Origin: Nocardia flavorosea NBRC 108225
GTDB lineage: Bacteria; Actinomycetota; Actinomycetes; Mycobacteriales; Mycobacteriaceae
Direction of reading: 5' to 3'
DNA length: 64,000 nucleotides
Assembly: GCF_001613385.1 (NCBI RefSeq)
Contig: NZ_BDCG01000006.1
Coordinates: forward strand, 1 to 64,000
In this document: positions 45,873 through 56,756 of the stretch, in pieces
Numbering within the stretch: the stretch's first letter is position 1
Layout: every line of letters starts with the position of its first letter
Position numbers and translations under genes: made by a program
The notes under the pieces: generated by a model
Told to the model about the DNA's origin: nothing
Databases searched by the model: none
Seen by the model: the letters and a program-made list of their open reading frames with translations, nothing else

Positions 45873-46055
45873 ATGCCCGACAACACCGGCCCCGAGGAGA
45901 ACGACGTGGAAACGAGCACCGATCACACCCCCGTGATCTGGCCCGAGCCCAGCAGGCTGGAGGCCTGGTGGCGTGACATCATGGCCGACCCGGGCGCGCC
46001 GGGCCCGGCCGGCGAACCCGAACCCTTCCCGCCTTCACTCACTCACAATGCCTGA
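45873..46055 (+). CDS. Small acidic protein, 60 residues
   Basis: A 60-residue acidic protein: DNTGPEENDVETSTDH at the N-terminus, a tryptophan-rich middle (VIWPEPSRLEAWWRDIMADP), and a Pro/Gly tail. No membrane helix. The start is ATG at 45873 with AGGAGG 6 bases upstream, a strong ribosome site that supports translation. No known family recognised. It follows an AT-rich non-coding region. Confidence 0.6.
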   Translation: MPDNTGPEENDVETSTDHTPVIWPEPSRLEAWWRDIMADPGAPGPAGEPEPFPPSLTHNA

Positions 46056-46188
46056 TCCGCCGGGTGGGCGGACGACGGCACAGGGTTGCGTCCGCCCACG
46101 GCTTCACGCCGCGGCATCGTGACCCCCAGGCCCGGTCGGCGGGGCGCTGTCGGCCGCGCCGGAGCCACCGGCGCCCGGGGCACGCCGG

Positions 46189-46626
46189 CTATTCGTTCAT
46201 CCGAGGGGTGAGCCGCACCAGGGGGATCTCACGGGTGGTCCGTTTCTGGTAGTCGCCGTACACCGGGTAGTCGGCGACGATCCGGGCCCACAGCGGCGCC
46301 CGCTCCTCCGAAGGCAGAACGCGAGCGGTCATCGGCTTACGAGGCCCGTTGCGGAACGCCACCTCGACCGCGGGATTGTCCCGGAGATTGTGATACCACG
46401 CGGGATTTGTCGGGTCACCGGCACGGGACGCGACGATGACGTAGTCGGTGCCGTCCACGATCGGCGCGGTCAGCATGACGGAACGAGGACGACCGGATTT
46501 ACGGCCGAGGGTGGTCAACTCGAGAGCCGGCATCCCGAAGTACTCGGTCCCCATCCGGCCGAAGCTGACGCGCAGCAGTGCGCGGTGCGCCGTATTTACG
46601 GCTCTGAGCGTGAAATTCGACGGCAT
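46189..46626 (-). CDS. Deazaflavin (F420)-dependent nitroreductase-family protein
   Basis: A 145-residue split beta-barrel protein of the Ddn/FDOR family, which transfers hydride from reduced F420 to small substrates. Typical segments are LELTTLGRKSGRPRSVMLT near residue 35, YVIVASRAGDPTNPAWYHNLRDNP near 63, and the C-terminal PVYGDYQKRTTREIPLVRL. It has no signal peptide. The start is ATG at 46626. The physiological substrate (quinone or lipid-like) is unknown; some relatives activate nitro-drugs. Confidence 0.92.
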   Translation of the reverse strand: MPSNFTLRAVNTAHRALLRVSFGRMGTEYFGMPALELTTLGRKSGRPRSVMLTAPIVDGTDYVIVASRAGDPTNPAWYHNLRDNPAVEVAFRNGPRKPMTARVLPSEERAPLWARIVADYPVYGDYQKRTTREIPLVRLTPRMNE

Positions 46627-47244
46627 GGCAGGTCAATCCTCCGGTTGGCGACAGCACGTACCAGCAAACCAGTTCGGGTCTCGATCCGGCAACGCCTGCG
46701 GCGGGTAGTACGCACCCACACAGCGCGCCCGGAGGACCTTGTCCACCGCCCGTTTCCGCCGAGGCCTCGAACGTGTTGCGCCCGCGCGATGTTCGCCACC
46801 CGCTCTCCGCTCCCCTGTTGCCGCTACGTGACCTACCCGGAACCGACACGATGAATTACACGAATGCAATTCACGCGAACGGTTTATCGTGTGTCCTGAA
46901 AACGCTTTATTTCGAGGAGTTCTCGAACCATCAATTCGAAATCTGCGCACCCCCATGACCTCAGATGGACCTTCCCGCCCATTCGATTAGCTGACCATTT
47001 GCCATATCGCATCACTGCGAAGCGTCACCATCGAACCGAACTACCGGACAACAGCAAAGACAGCCACGCCCACCGAAGCAGCCGGGAACACGGCCGGCCC
47101 CACACCCGGCACGCGCCGCCGCTCACCGCAATCCGGCCGTCGCCGGACGGCCCTCTGCCGCACCGACCGAGAATCGCCCTACACAACCGGCGTGGCAGCA
47201 CCGGGTAAGACCAGGACATCCGGGCGATACGCCCTGAACACAAG
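46627..47244. other. Intergenic region, partly AT-rich
   Basis: About 620 bases without a supported gene. Positions 46850-47060 are AT-rich. A 35-codon frame at 46851-46958 has poor codon bias and no ribosome site. No repeats were recognised apart from the tRNA terminator at the right edge. Confidence 0.4.
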
Positions 47245-47281
47245 AGAAGGCCCCGGAGAGAAATTCTCTCCGGGGCCTTCT
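47245..47281 (-). terminator. Perfect 18-bp-arm hairpin downstream of tRNA-fMet
   Basis: Arms 47245-47262 and 47264-47281 (AGAAGGCCCCGGAGAGAA and its complement) are perfect around one A. It starts 6 bases after the tRNA 3' end on the minus strand and is followed by CTTGTGTTC. The design is the same as at the tRNA-Ala. Confidence 0.85.
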
Positions 47282-47286
47282 GGTAG

Positions 47287-47360
47287 TAGCGGGGACAGGA
47301 TTTGAACCTGCGACCTCTGGGTTATGAGCCCAGCGAGCTACCGAGCTGCTCCACCCCGCG
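47287..47360 (-). tRNA. Initiator tRNA-fMet (anticodon CAT)
   Basis: On the minus strand the sequence starts CGCGGGGTGGAGCAGCTCGG. The anticodon arm is GGG-CTCATAA-CCC: the three G-C pairs and the CAT anticodon mark an initiator. The first base pair of the acceptor is a C-U mismatch, another initiator trait. It ends CCCCGCT plus discriminator A. The CCA is not encoded (CTA follows). Confidence 0.96.
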
Positions 47361-48233
<873 letters not shown>

Positions 48234-48275
48234 CACCGCACGGCGCCTGATCGAGCGCCGGTCACCGCGTGAACG

Positions 48276-48313
48276 AAGAGGCGCTGCCATCCCGAAGGAT
48301 GGCAGCGCCTCTT
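48276..48313. terminator. Bidirectional terminator between rpf and the UPF0182 gene
   Basis: AAGAGGCGCTGCCATCC (48276-48292) and its exact complement (48297-48313) enclose CGAA: 17-bp perfect arms between convergent genes. Confidence 0.85.
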
Positions 48314-48347
48314 GCGTTATCTGCGGGCCCGCGGATCGGCTCGGTTG

Positions 48348-51347
48348 TTATCTACCGGCGTCCTGATATGCCTTGACCGCGGCGTCCAGCTCGTCCAACG
48401 CCCGGCCGAAGTCCGCGAAGTTCCCGGTACGCATCGCGGTGCGTACCGCTTCGATCTTGCGGTTCAGCTCGGCCGCAGCGGCACTCTGGGCCGCCGAGCC
48501 CGAGGCCGCCGGTGGCGGCGCGGCCCCCTCGGTGGTACCCGCCCCCTGGTCCTCGGGTTGCGGCTCCGTTTCCGTCGTAGGCGGCGCGTCGCCGGGGTCC
48601 GGCCGGATGGCCGGATCGCCACCCGACGGCGTCGCCAGCGCACCGGCACCCGGCAGCACCTGGTCGAGCGCGTCGGCGAGCGTCGATCCGTAACCGACCT
48701 TCACACTGCCTGCCTGGTCGCGATAGCTGACCAGTACGCGCAGGAGCTGCGGGAAGGTCGCCGTGTTCTGGCCGGTATTGCGCTCGTTGTAGAACGGCTC
48801 GACGTACAGGATCCCGCCATCGGCGACCGGCAACGTGAGCAGATTGCCATATCTGATCTTGTTCGAGTTGGACAGCAGGGTCTTCTCCTGCGAGACCTGC
48901 GGAGCTGTCGTCATCGTGTTCTGCGTCTGCTGCGGACCCTGTGTCTGGGTATCGGTCGGCAACTGCAGGATTCTGAACTTGCCGTAGCCCTCCGGATCGG
49001 AGCGCACAGAGATATAGGACGACAGGAACTGCCGGTTGTAGCCGACCATCGCACTGGTCAGGTTGAACGTCGGCTTACCGGTCTCCGGATCGCCCAGCAG
49101 CACGTAGTAGGGCGGCTGGCTCGCCGATACACCCTCCACCGTCGGATCGGCAGGCACCGACCAGAACGCATTGTTGGTGAAGAACTCGCGCGGATCGTCC
49201 ACGTGGTACTTGGTGAGCATCTCGCGCTGGACCTTGAACAGGTCCTCCGGATAGCGGAAATGCGCCCGCAGCTCGGGGCTGACCTCGCTCTCCGGATTCA
49301 CCGCGTCGGGGAACACCCCGCGCCAGGCCTGCAGGACCGGGTCGGAGGGGTCGGTCTCGTACAGCTCGACGGTGCCGTCGTAGGCGTCGACGGTCGCCTT
49401 CACCGAATTGCGGATGTAGCTGACCTCCTTACGGGGCAGCAACCGGCCGGTGCGCTGGTCGATACTGTCCTCGAGTGCGCCCTCCAACGAGGTGGTCTGC
49501 GCGTAGGGGTAGCTGTCCAGTGTGGTGTAGGCGTCCACGATCCACTTGATCCGGCCGTCCACGACCGCGGGATAGGCGTTGCCGTCCGGGGTGAGCCACG
49601 GCGCGACCTTCTGTACCCGTTCCCGGGGTGAACGGTTGTAGAGGATCTTGGAATCGCTGCTGATCGCCGAGGAGAACAGAATATTGCGTTCGGCGTACTT
49701 GGCGGCGAAGGCCAGCCGGTTGAACCAGTTGCCGATCGGCACACCGCCCGCACCGTCATAGGTGAAGCGCGCCTGATCGGAGTCGTACTCGCGGGGAGCC
49801 TGCCCCTCTTCCGCGCCGACTATGGCGTAGTCGGGATCGGACTGCGAGATGAGCTCGCCGTAGTAGATGCGAGGCTGATCGACCGGGATCTGCTGCTGAT
49901 CCTTCGGGGTGAACAGATCACTCACCATGAAGATCGGATAACCGGAGTCGCTGCTGTTGCTGGCGGTGTTGACGTCCTCGGACTGCGGACGGTTCACCCG
50001 GTTCGCGGGCGCCGCGACGAAACCGTTGCCGTGGGTATAGACGGTGTGCTTGTTGATCCAGTCGGTCTGGTTCCCGCTCAAGCTGGCCGGTGACAGTTCA
50101 CGGGCGGCCACAATGTAGTCCTGGACCTGACCGTTGAGCTCGTACCGGTCGATATCCAGTGCTTCGGGAAATCCGTAGAAGTTCTTGAGCTGGCGCAGCT
50201 GGGTGAACGTCGGCGACAGGATGTTCGGGTCGAGCAGCCGGGCGTTGGCGATGGTGGCATGGTCGACCGGCACATCCGCCGGGTTCTTACTGCTCTCCCC
50301 CTTGTAGGGCACATATTCGATCTTGTCGTCGGTGATGCCGTACGCGTCCCGGGTGGCGGCGATATTGCGTTCGATGTACTCGCTTTCCTTCTCCGCCGCG
50401 TTCGGGCGCACCGAAAACTGCTCGACCATCAGCGGCCACACCGCACCGACCAGTACCGACGAGAGCACCAGCAGTGCCGCCGCCATCGCCGGCACCCGTA
50501 GATCACGCAGCACGATCCCGGCGAAGAACGCGATCGCGCAGATGACCGCGATCGACAACAGGATCAGCTTGGCCGGCAACACCGCGTTGATATCGGTGAA
50601 CGAACCGCCGTTGAAAGTGGGTTCCTTACGGCTGCTCATCAACAGCTCATACCGGTCGAACCAGTACGCGACGGCCTTGAGCAACACGAAGGTTCCGGCC
50701 AGCGCCGCGAGCTGGACCCGCGCCGGCGTGGTGAGCACGCCCTCACGACCGGTCAGACGCAGACCACCGAAAATGTAGTGCGTCACCAGATTCGCGAAGA
50801 AGGCGATCACCAGGGCAACGAACAGCCAGTTCAGCACCATGCGGTAGAACGGCAGATCGAAGGCGTAGAAACCGACGTCCAAACCGAACTGTGGATCGGT
50901 TTGGCCGAACGATCCGCCGTGCAGGAACAATTGGACGGTGACCCAGTTCGACTGCGCCACCAGCCCCGAGAGAACACCGAGCAGTGCCGGGATACCGAGA
51001 CCGAACAGCTTCAGCCTGCTCAGCACGGTGGTGCGGTAGCGCGCGATCGGATCACCGGGCCCGGAGGCCGGTACGAAAACCGGACGGGATCGGTAGGCCA
51101 GCAGCAACGCCAGCCAGACGATCGCGCCGACGACGACCGCGACCGCCAGGAAGATCGCGACCCTGGTCAATAGAACGGTCAGATAAACGCCACGGAAATC
51201 GACCTCCCCGAACCACAACCAGTTCGTGTAGGTGTCGACGAGCCGTGGCCCTACCAACAGCAGTGCGGCCAGCACCACCGCGGCCACCAGCAGCAGACGG
51301 CTGCGCCGGGACAGCGAGGGTAAACCGGCTTGGGGGCGCATGCCCAC
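48348..51347 (-). CDS. UPF0182 family large membrane protein
   Basis: A 999-residue protein of UPF0182. The N-terminal third has seven or so membrane helices (LLLVAAVVLAALLLVG, VAIFLAVAVVVGAIVWLALLLA and others to about residue 310). A long extracytoplasmic domain follows, with GNGFVAAPANRVN, PRIYYGELI, NWFNRLAFAAKYAERNILFSS and VDGRIKWIVDAYTT. The end is acidic and Pro-rich (PTTETEPQPEDQG), then a helical piece. Function is not established. The GTG at 51347 has GGAGAG 7 bases upstream and is preferred; an ATG follows at 51341. The homologue in M. tuberculosis is Rv3193c. Confidence 0.93.
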   Translation of the reverse strand: MGMRPQAGLPSLSRRSRLLLVAAVVLAALLLVGPRLVDTYTNWLWFGEVDFRGVYLTVLLTRVAIFLAVAVVVGAIVWLALLLAYRSRPVFVPASGPGDPIARYRTTVLSRLKLFGLGIPALLGVLSGLVAQSNWVTVQLFLHGGSFGQTDPQFGLDVGFYAFDLPFYRMVLNWLFVALVIAFFANLVTHYIFGGLRLTGREGVLTTPARVQLAALAGTFVLLKAVAYWFDRYELLMSSRKEPTFNGGSFTDINAVLPAKLILLSIAVICAIAFFAGIVLRDLRVPAMAAALLVLSSVLVGAVWPLMVEQFSVRPNAAEKESEYIERNIAATRDAYGITDDKIEYVPYKGESSKNPADVPVDHATIANARLLDPNILSPTFTQLRQLKNFYGFPEALDIDRYELNGQVQDYIVAARELSPASLSGNQTDWINKHTVYTHGNGFVAAPANRVNRPQSEDVNTASNSSDSGYPIFMVSDLFTPKDQQQIPVDQPRIYYGELISQSDPDYAIVGAEEGQAPREYDSDQARFTYDGAGGVPIGNWFNRLAFAAKYAERNILFSSAISSDSKILYNRSPRERVQKVAPWLTPDGNAYPAVVDGRIKWIVDAYTTLDSYPYAQTTSLEGALEDSIDQRTGRLLPRKEVSYIRNSVKATVDAYDGTVELYETDPSDPVLQAWRGVFPDAVNPESEVSPELRAHFRYPEDLFKVQREMLTKYHVDDPREFFTNNAFWSVPADPTVEGVSASQPPYYVLLGDPETGKPTFNLTSAMVGYNRQFLSSYISVRSDPEGYGKFRILQLPTDTQTQGPQQTQNTMTTAPQVSQEKTLLSNSNKIRYGNLLTLPVADGGILYVEPFYNERNTGQNTATFPQLLRVLVSYRDQAGSVKVGYGSTLADALDQVLPGAGALATPSGGDPAIRPDPGDAPPTTETEPQPEDQGAGTTEGAAPPPAASGSAAQSAAAAELNRKIEAVRTAMRTGNFADFGRALDELDAAVKAYQDAGR

Positions 51348-51526
51348 GATGCCACTCTCCAGGGTCCGGCGGCGGGCGAACCGGTAGCCCACCGGCCGCT
51401 GCACCGCAGTCCGAATTGTTGCGGTCGGGTCCGTACGGACCTTCGACGCCCACTTTACGGAAAACGGACATCTGCGCGAGCGCAGGGTTCGGCCGGTGTC
51501 GCCGCGCAGGATGCGAGGATGGTCCG

Positions 51527-52120
51527 GTGAGCGACGACCTGCATGCCGAAATAGTCCTTGCCCGTTCCGTCCACGAGGTCGCCGAATTCGTGGACGCCGA
51601 GGGCTGGGGCGCCGCACCACAGATGTTCGCGTTGGTGCGGACAGCGGATCTGGTGGTCGCCGAGCCCACCCTCATCGATCAGATCGACACCGCGAACGAG
51701 CTGACTCCGGTGGCGCAGGACCCGCTGCCCGACGAGGTGACCGCCGGAACGATGCCACTGGACGAATTCCTGGCCACCACGAGTTGGCCGCCCGCGGTCG
51801 CCGGGTGTGTCCTGGTACAGGAAATCGTCGTCCTCCCACCGGACGCCGAGGAGGATCTCGACGACGCGCTCACTCCGCTACTGGCCGATGCCGACGCCGC
51901 CGATGCGGCCGGCCGGGCCGCCGCCCACGCGCATCCGGGACGCCGCGACGCTCGCCTGTTCGCCGCCGCGCTGCGGACCGGAAACAGCCTGTGCCTGCTG
52001 CAATTACGCCCCGAGGACGAATCCGAGGACGACGGCGACCTGGATCTGCGGACCTATCCGGACCTCGCGCCGAATCTGGTCGAGGCACTGCGCCATACGC
52101 TGGAGGACTCCGGCGACTGA
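51527..52120 (+). CDS. PPA1309 family protein
   Basis: A 197-residue soluble protein. Family segments are RSVHEVAEFVDAEGWGAAPQMFALVRTADL near the N-terminus, then WPPAVAGCVLVQEIVVLPPDAEEDL, RRDARLFAAALRTGNSLCLLQLR, and a final LAPNLVEALRHTLED. It is the conserved neighbour of the PDZ/Lon-like protease in many actinobacteria. Function unknown. The start is a GTG at 51527. Confidence 0.85.
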   Translation: MSDDLHAEIVLARSVHEVAEFVDAEGWGAAPQMFALVRTADLVVAEPTLIDQIDTANELTPVAQDPLPDEVTAGTMPLDEFLATTSWPPAVAGCVLVQEIVVLPPDAEEDLDDALTPLLADADAADAAGRAAAHAHPGRRDARLFAAALRTGNSLCLLQLRPEDESEDDGDLDLRTYPDLAPNLVEALRHTLEDSGD

Positions 52121-52139
52121 CCGTCGCGAGGCCCCGGGA

Positions 52140-53165
52140 TCAGCCGCAGCTCGGGGCCTGCTCGCCTGCCGAGAGATCTTCCAGCGCCTGTACCGCACCC
52201 GCCAGCGTTTCCACCCGGACCAGCCGCAGCCCGTCCGGCACCCGCTGAATCGCCTCGCTGCAGTTGTCCGACGGCACCAGGAAGGTTTCGGCGCCCGCTT
52301 CACTGGCAGCCATCATCTTGTACTGGATTCCACCGATCGGACCGACATTGCCGTCCCCGTCGATGGTGCCGGTGCCGGCGATGAACGCACCGCCGTCCAG
52401 ATCACCCGGGCTCAACTTCTCGACCAGCGCCAAGCTGAACATCAGTCCGGCGGACGGCCCGCCGATATCGGGCAGGTAGAAATCGACCTGCATCGGCGGC
52501 GCCGCAGCCTCGGTCGGTGTGAGGCCCAGGTACCCCTTGGTTTCGTCGTCGGGGCGCGCACCGAGGGTGACGTTCACCGTCTGCTCGGCGCCGTCGCGGC
52601 GGATGACCAGCGACAGCACCGTGCCCGGAGCGCTGTTCGACACCGCGGTGACGACATCCTGCGGGGTGGATATGGGGGTGCCGTTCACGCTGACGATCTG
52701 GTCACCCGGACGCAACACGTCCCGGGACGGGCCCTCCTCGGCCACCTCGTGCACCAGCACCGCGGTGGGCAGGTTCAACTGGCGCATCGCCGCGACCTCG
52801 GCATTGCTCTCCGAGTTCGTGAACTCCTGTTCATTGGATTTGTCCACTTCCTCGCGAGACAACCCCGGCGGGTACACCTCTGCCCGCGGCACGATGCCGT
52901 GCCGGCCACTGACCCAGAACCCGAGCGCCTCGAACAGGGTCAGGCCGTCACGCATGGCGATCGTGGTCATGTTCAGCTGACCGGAGGTCCGGTCCACCTC
53001 GGCGCCGGTCACCCCCACAACCTCGCGGCCCTGGAATTTCCCCAGCGTGTCATGGGTGGGACCGGGTCCGAGGGCGACGAACGGCACGGTGTAGACGCTG
53101 CCGATCACACCGAGCAACAGGACGGGGACCAGGGCGACGAGGAGCGTGATGATCCGACGATTCAC
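52140..53165 (-). CDS. PDZ-domain Lon-like membrane protease (YlbL type)
   Basis: A 341-residue serine protease with an N-terminal membrane helix (IITLLVALVPVLLLGVIGSVY), a PDZ domain in the middle (SRDVLRPGDQIVSVNGTPI near residue 165) and a C-terminal Lon-type S16 domain. The catalytic Ser is in GGPSAGLMFSLAL near 255 and the Lys in GGIQYKMMAASEAG near 295. The protease should act outside the membrane. GTG at 53165. The M. tuberculosis equivalent is Rv3194c. Confidence 0.92.
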   Translation of the reverse strand: MNRRIITLLVALVPVLLLGVIGSVYTVPFVALGPGPTHDTLGKFQGREVVGVTGAEVDRTSGQLNMTTIAMRDGLTLFEALGFWVSGRHGIVPRAEVYPPGLSREEVDKSNEQEFTNSESNAEVAAMRQLNLPTAVLVHEVAEEGPSRDVLRPGDQIVSVNGTPISTPQDVVTAVSNSAPGTVLSLVIRRDGAEQTVNVTLGARPDDETKGYLGLTPTEAAAPPMQVDFYLPDIGGPSAGLMFSLALVEKLSPGDLDGGAFIAGTGTIDGDGNVGPIGGIQYKMMAASEAGAETFLVPSDNCSEAIQRVPDGLRLVRVETLAGAVQALEDLSAGEQAPSCG

Positions 53166-53263
53166 CCGGTCAACACTAGCGATCCGAACCCGCCCTGCCC
53201 TCGCAGGCACGCGCGAGCCGACCGCTCCCGCCTCCCTGTCTCAGGTGAGCGGCACCCGGTCGG

Positions 53264-53521
53264 TCACGCCTGCCGGGCCAGTGCCTGTTTCACATCGGCC
53301 AGCGACGGGTTCGTAGCCGTGGAGCCGTCGGCGAACTTCACGGTCGGAACCACATGGTTACCGTTGTTCACGCTGCCCACGAACTCCGCCGAGTCGGGAT
53401 CCTGCTCTATGTCGACCTCCACATAGGTGATCCCGGCCTCTTTCAGCTGCGTCTTCAGCCGGCGGCAGTAGCCGCACCAGGTGGTGGAGTACATGGTCAG
53501 ATCGGGTGTCGAATCACTCAC
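53264..53521 (-). CDS. mrx1: Mycoredoxin
   Basis: A glutaredoxin-fold protein of about 85 residues that reduces mycothiol mixed disulfides. The active site is TTWCGYCRRLK with a CxxC motif. The cis-proline is in NHVVPTVKFADGS. The GTG at 53521 gives the standard length; the ATG at DLTMYSTTW is a poorer choice. In M. tuberculosis mrx1 (Rv3198A) is next to uvrD2; here the two are divergent and separated by 620 bases. Confidence 0.9.
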   Translation of the reverse strand: MSDSTPDLTMYSTTWCGYCRRLKTQLKEAGITYVEVDIEQDPDSAEFVGSVNNGNHVVPTVKFADGSTATNPSLADVKQALARQA

Positions 53522-54141
53522 GCAGAGAGCAACGCCGCCACCGGTGGCGGTGTTCCAGCTCGGAGCCGGTGATTTCCCGCACCGGGTCGCAAGAGCCCGG
53601 CTGCCTCGAATCATCACAGCGTCGAAGCGCCCGGCGAGCACATCGCCGGGGCCGGGTACTGCCCGACAGCGGTCCGAGAATCACGCTGTCGGCTTCGGCG
53701 GATGAGGAGGGCGCCCCCTGGCTGGGCGCTCACCCGCCGAACGAACTCGACGGGCTACACGCCGGCCGGCCGGTACTCGTCCCGAGATCACCGACCGACA
53801 AAGGTCCGGCCGATACTGCCTGATACGAGAACAGCCGGCTCCACGCAACGTGCGTCGTAGCGTTACGTTGCGTGGAGCCGAGCGGTTGCACGGCGCCGAC
53901 CGCGGCTCACGTTGCCGGGCCGAGCCGGTCGGGGCGAGCCGGACCGAGGGGGCTGCGGGCGGCGCTGAGGCAGGCGGCGTGCGCTGTCCGCGGGTGCTCA
54001 CGCCCCTCGGCTCCCTCTCGTCCGTCCCCTGCTCGTGACGCTGACACCGTGGGTACTGCTCGCACCCGCGGGCGAGCCGGATCGGGGTGAGCCCGGGCGT
54101 GCGGGTCGGGGACCGCCGAGCCGCCTGTGCACAATGGACGC
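53522..54141. other. Divergent region between mrx1 and uvrD2
   Basis: A 620-base GC-rich region without a supported gene. It holds a strong hairpin at 53836-53880: CGGCTCCACGCAACGT (53836-53851) and its exact complement (53865-53880) around 13 bases. It lies nearly midway and is either a large operator or a structured element. Confidence 0.5.
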
Positions 54142-56271
54142 GTGGCCGCAGTCGATCTTTCCGCACTGGATCCGGAGCAGGCCGCCGCTGTCCGTGCACC
54201 GCGGGGGCCGGTCTGTGTACTCGCCGGAGCCGGGACGGGTAAGACGCGCACGATCATCTATCGCATCGCGCACCTCGTGGCGGCCGGACAGATCCGCGCC
54301 GACCAAGTGCTGGCGGTCACCTTCACCGCGCGCGCCGCGGGCGAACTCCGTGGCCGGTTGCGCGGCCTGGGTCTGGGCGCGGCGGCGAATACGGTCCAGG
54401 CTCGGACGTTCCACGCGGCAGCACTCCGGCAGCTGCGGTACTTCTGGCCGCAGGTCGTGGGTGAGGTCCCGTGGCGCCTGCTGGACCGCAAGTTCCCGGT
54501 GGTCGCCCAGGCCGCGAACCGGGTGGGAGTCGCGTCGGGCACCGACAGCGTGAGGGATCTGCTGAGCGAAATCGAATGGGCGAAATCCGCGCTGGTCGCA
54601 CCCGAGGACTACGCGGCTGCGGCCGCCGCCCGGCAGCGCGATATCCCCTTCCCGGCGGCACGTATCGGCGAGGTCTACGCGGCCTACGAAACGCTGAAGA
54701 CCACCCCGGACGGCATGCTGCTCGATTTCGACGATCTGCTGCTGCACACCGCCGCCGCGCTCGAGGACTATCCGGCGGTCGCCGACGTGTTCCGGGAACG
54801 CTACCGCTGCTTCGTCGTCGACGAATACCAGGACGTCACTCCGCTCCAACAACGCGTTCTGGATGCCTGGCTGGGCGACCGGGACGACCTCACCGTGGTC
54901 GGTGACGCCAACCAGACCATCTATTCCTTCACCGGCGCCAGCCCCGCGTATCTCCTGGACTTCTCGCGCCGCTATCCGGACGCGACGGTGGTCCGGCTGG
55001 AGCGTGACTACCGCTCCACACCGCAGGTAGTCGATCTGGCCAACCGGGTGATCGGGATGGCGAAGGGCCGGATAGCCGGAACCCGGCTGCAGTTGATCGG
55101 CCAGCGCGACGACGGGCCGGAGCCCGCATTCGCCGAATACGCCGACCTGCGCGAAGAAGCTGTCGCGGTAGCACACCGGATCACCGATCTACTGGCCGGC
55201 GGTACCCCGGCCGCGGAGATCGCCGTGCTGTACCGGATCAACGCCCAGTCCGAGGCCTACGAACAGGCGCTGACCGAACAGGGCATCGCCTACCAGGTTC
55301 GCGGCGGCGAGGGTTTCTTCCAGCGTCCCGAGGTCCGCCAAGCGGTCGAGGAACTACGCAAAACCGCGGCCCGCGACGATCTGCCCGCCGCATCGCGCAC
55401 CGGTGAGAAACTTGTCACCCTGGTCCGGGCGGCGCTGGCCCCGATCGGGCTCACCGCCGCGCCGCCGGCCGGGGCGCAGGCCCGGCAACGCTGGGAGTCG
55501 CTGGTCGCGCTGGTGCGCCTCACCGAGGAACTCACCGAACAGCAGCCCGAACTCGATCCGGCCGGTCTGTTACGCGAACTCGCCGCGCGCGCCGAGGCAC
55601 GCCACCCGCCGACGGTGCAGGGGGTGACCTTGGCCTCGCTGCACGCGGCCAAGGGGCTGGAATGGGACGCGGTATTCCTGGTGGGGCTGACCGACGGCAC
55701 ACTGCCGATCAGCTATGTCCTCAACGGCGACGGCTCGGTCGCCGACCCGGCTGCGCTCGAGGAAGAACGCCGGCTGCTCTACGTCGGGGTCACCCGGGCG
55801 CGGAGCCATCTACGCTTGTCCTGGGCGTTGTCGCGGGGTGACGGGGATCGCCGCAACCGTCGGCGCTCCCGGTTCCTCACCGGCCTGATCCCGGAGGAAT
55901 CGCCGGCGTCCCGCATCGCCGCGCCCGCGCGGCCGGGCGCGGAAGCCGCCCGGCCGGTCTGCCGGGTCTGTGGGCGCGCACTGCTCGATTCGGAGACCGT
56001 GCTGCTGCGCCGCTGCAAAGGGTGTGCGGGTCAACCGGATCTGGAACTACTGGGGGCACTACAGGATTGGCGCCGGGAGAAGGCGGCGGAACTCGCGATC
56101 GACCCGCGCGGGATTCTCGGGGTGAATACGCTCACCGCGATTGCCGAACAGCTTCCCGACGACGAGGCGGGGCTGGCGGCGCTCGGGGTCGGTGCGGCGA
56201 AGCTGCGCCGGTACGGCGCGGAGGTTCTGGCGATCATCCGGTCCCGGCGGCGTTCCCTTTCGCAGCCGTAG
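54142..56271 (+). CDS. uvrD2: ATP-dependent DNA helicase UvrD2
   Basis: A 709-residue superfamily 1 helicase. Walker A is [19 protein letters not shown] near residue 25, Walker B is [13 protein letters not shown] near 232, and motif VI is [17 protein letters not shown] near 545. After the motor domains a tetracysteine motif ([11 protein letters not shown] and CKGC) near 615-635 and a C-terminal HRDC domain follow. This layout is specific to mycobacterial-type UvrD2. GTGs at 54127 and 54142 are possible starts. whiB7 follows after a long leader. Confidence 0.96.
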   Translation: MAAVDLSALDPEQAAAVRAPRGPVCVLAGAGTGKTRTIIYRIAHLVAAGQIRADQVLAVTFTARAAGELRGRLRGLGLGAAANTVQARTFHAAALRQLRYFWPQVVGEVPWRLLDRKFPVVAQAANRVGVASGTDSVRDLLSEIEWAKSALVAPEDYAAAAAARQRDIPFPAARIGEVYAAYETLKTTPDGMLLDFDDLLLHTAAALEDYPAVADVFRERYRCFVVDEYQDVTPLQQRVLDAWLGDRDDLTVVGDANQTIYSFTGASPAYLLDFSRRYPDATVVRLERDYRSTPQVVDLANRVIGMAKGRIAGTRLQLIGQRDDGPEPAFAEYADLREEAVAVAHRITDLLAGGTPAAEIAVLYRINAQSEAYEQALTEQGIAYQVRGGEGFFQRPEVRQAVEELRKTAARDDLPAASRTGEKLVTLVRAALAPIGLTAAPPAGAQARQRWESLVALVRLTEELTEQQPELDPAGLLRELAARAEARHPPTVQGVTLASLHAAKGLEWDAVFLVGLTDGTLPISYVLNGDGSVADPAALEEERRLLYVGVTRARSHLRLSWALSRGDGDRRNRRRSRFLTGLIPEESPASRIAAPARPGAEAARPVCRVCGRALLDSETVLLRRCKGCAGQPDLELLGALQDWRREKAAELAIDPRGILGVNTLTAIAEQLPDDEAGLAALGVGAAKLRRYGAEVLAIIRSRRRSLSQP

Positions 56272-56414
56272 CGCAGTCGTGCGCAAAACCGCAGGTAGAA
56301 AATAGGTTGTCGAGCCCGGCGCGATTGCCTTAAGGTGGGAATCGCGCTCGGGAGGGTACATCCACGCGCATCATTGGAATTTTCGGATCACGAGTACGGG
56401 AGGGAGGCAGACAG

Positions 56415-56756
56415 ATGAACGGCATCACGAATTGCGGAATCACCACCGCGATCCCGAATACGCGGTTGTCGGCTGCTTCCCGGGGGGTCCTCGCTCTGCA
56501 GGGGACCGGCCTGTCCTGCATCGATCGTTACGGTGCGCAGCCGCGTATGCGCTATTCACATGAGCCGAACTTCGTCGAACAGCAGGACCAGTCCGTCGCG
56601 ATCTGGCACCCGGCAGCTGCATTCGCAGCCGCCGGCTCGCTCGCTATCGATCCCGCCGCAGCACCCGCGGTGGCCGATAAGGGAGCGGAAAGCCTCCGCA
56701 AAGGACACCACGCGACCGTGAACAGGCGGCCCCACCGCCGACCAGGTCCGGGGTAA
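56415..56756 (+). CDS. Candidate leader ORF upstream of whiB7
   Basis: A 113-codon frame in the leader between uvrD2 and whiB7. The ATG at 56415 has AGGGAGG (56401-56407) 7 bases upstream, the best ribosome site in the region. The product (ITNCGITTAIPNTRLSAASR, later MRYSHEPNFVEQQDQSVAIW, Ala-rich, basic end) matches nothing I know. The TAA stop (56754-56756) lies within the hairpin CGGGGTAACACCCCG at 56749-56763, 15 bases before the attenuator stem. In mycobacteria and Streptomyces whiB7/wblC expression depends on an upstream ORF and attenuation under ribosome stress. The peptide itself may not matter. Confidence 0.5.
   Translation: MNGITNCGITTAIPNTRLSAASRGVLALQGTGLSCIDRYGAQPRMRYSHEPNFVEQQDQSVAIWHPAAAFAAAGSLAIDPAAAPAVADKGAESLRKGHHATVNRRPHRRPGPG

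Noticed and set aside
46851..46958. A 35-codon ORF in an AT-rich gap
   Set aside because: No Shine-Dalgarno site, no GC3 bias and no recognisable content.
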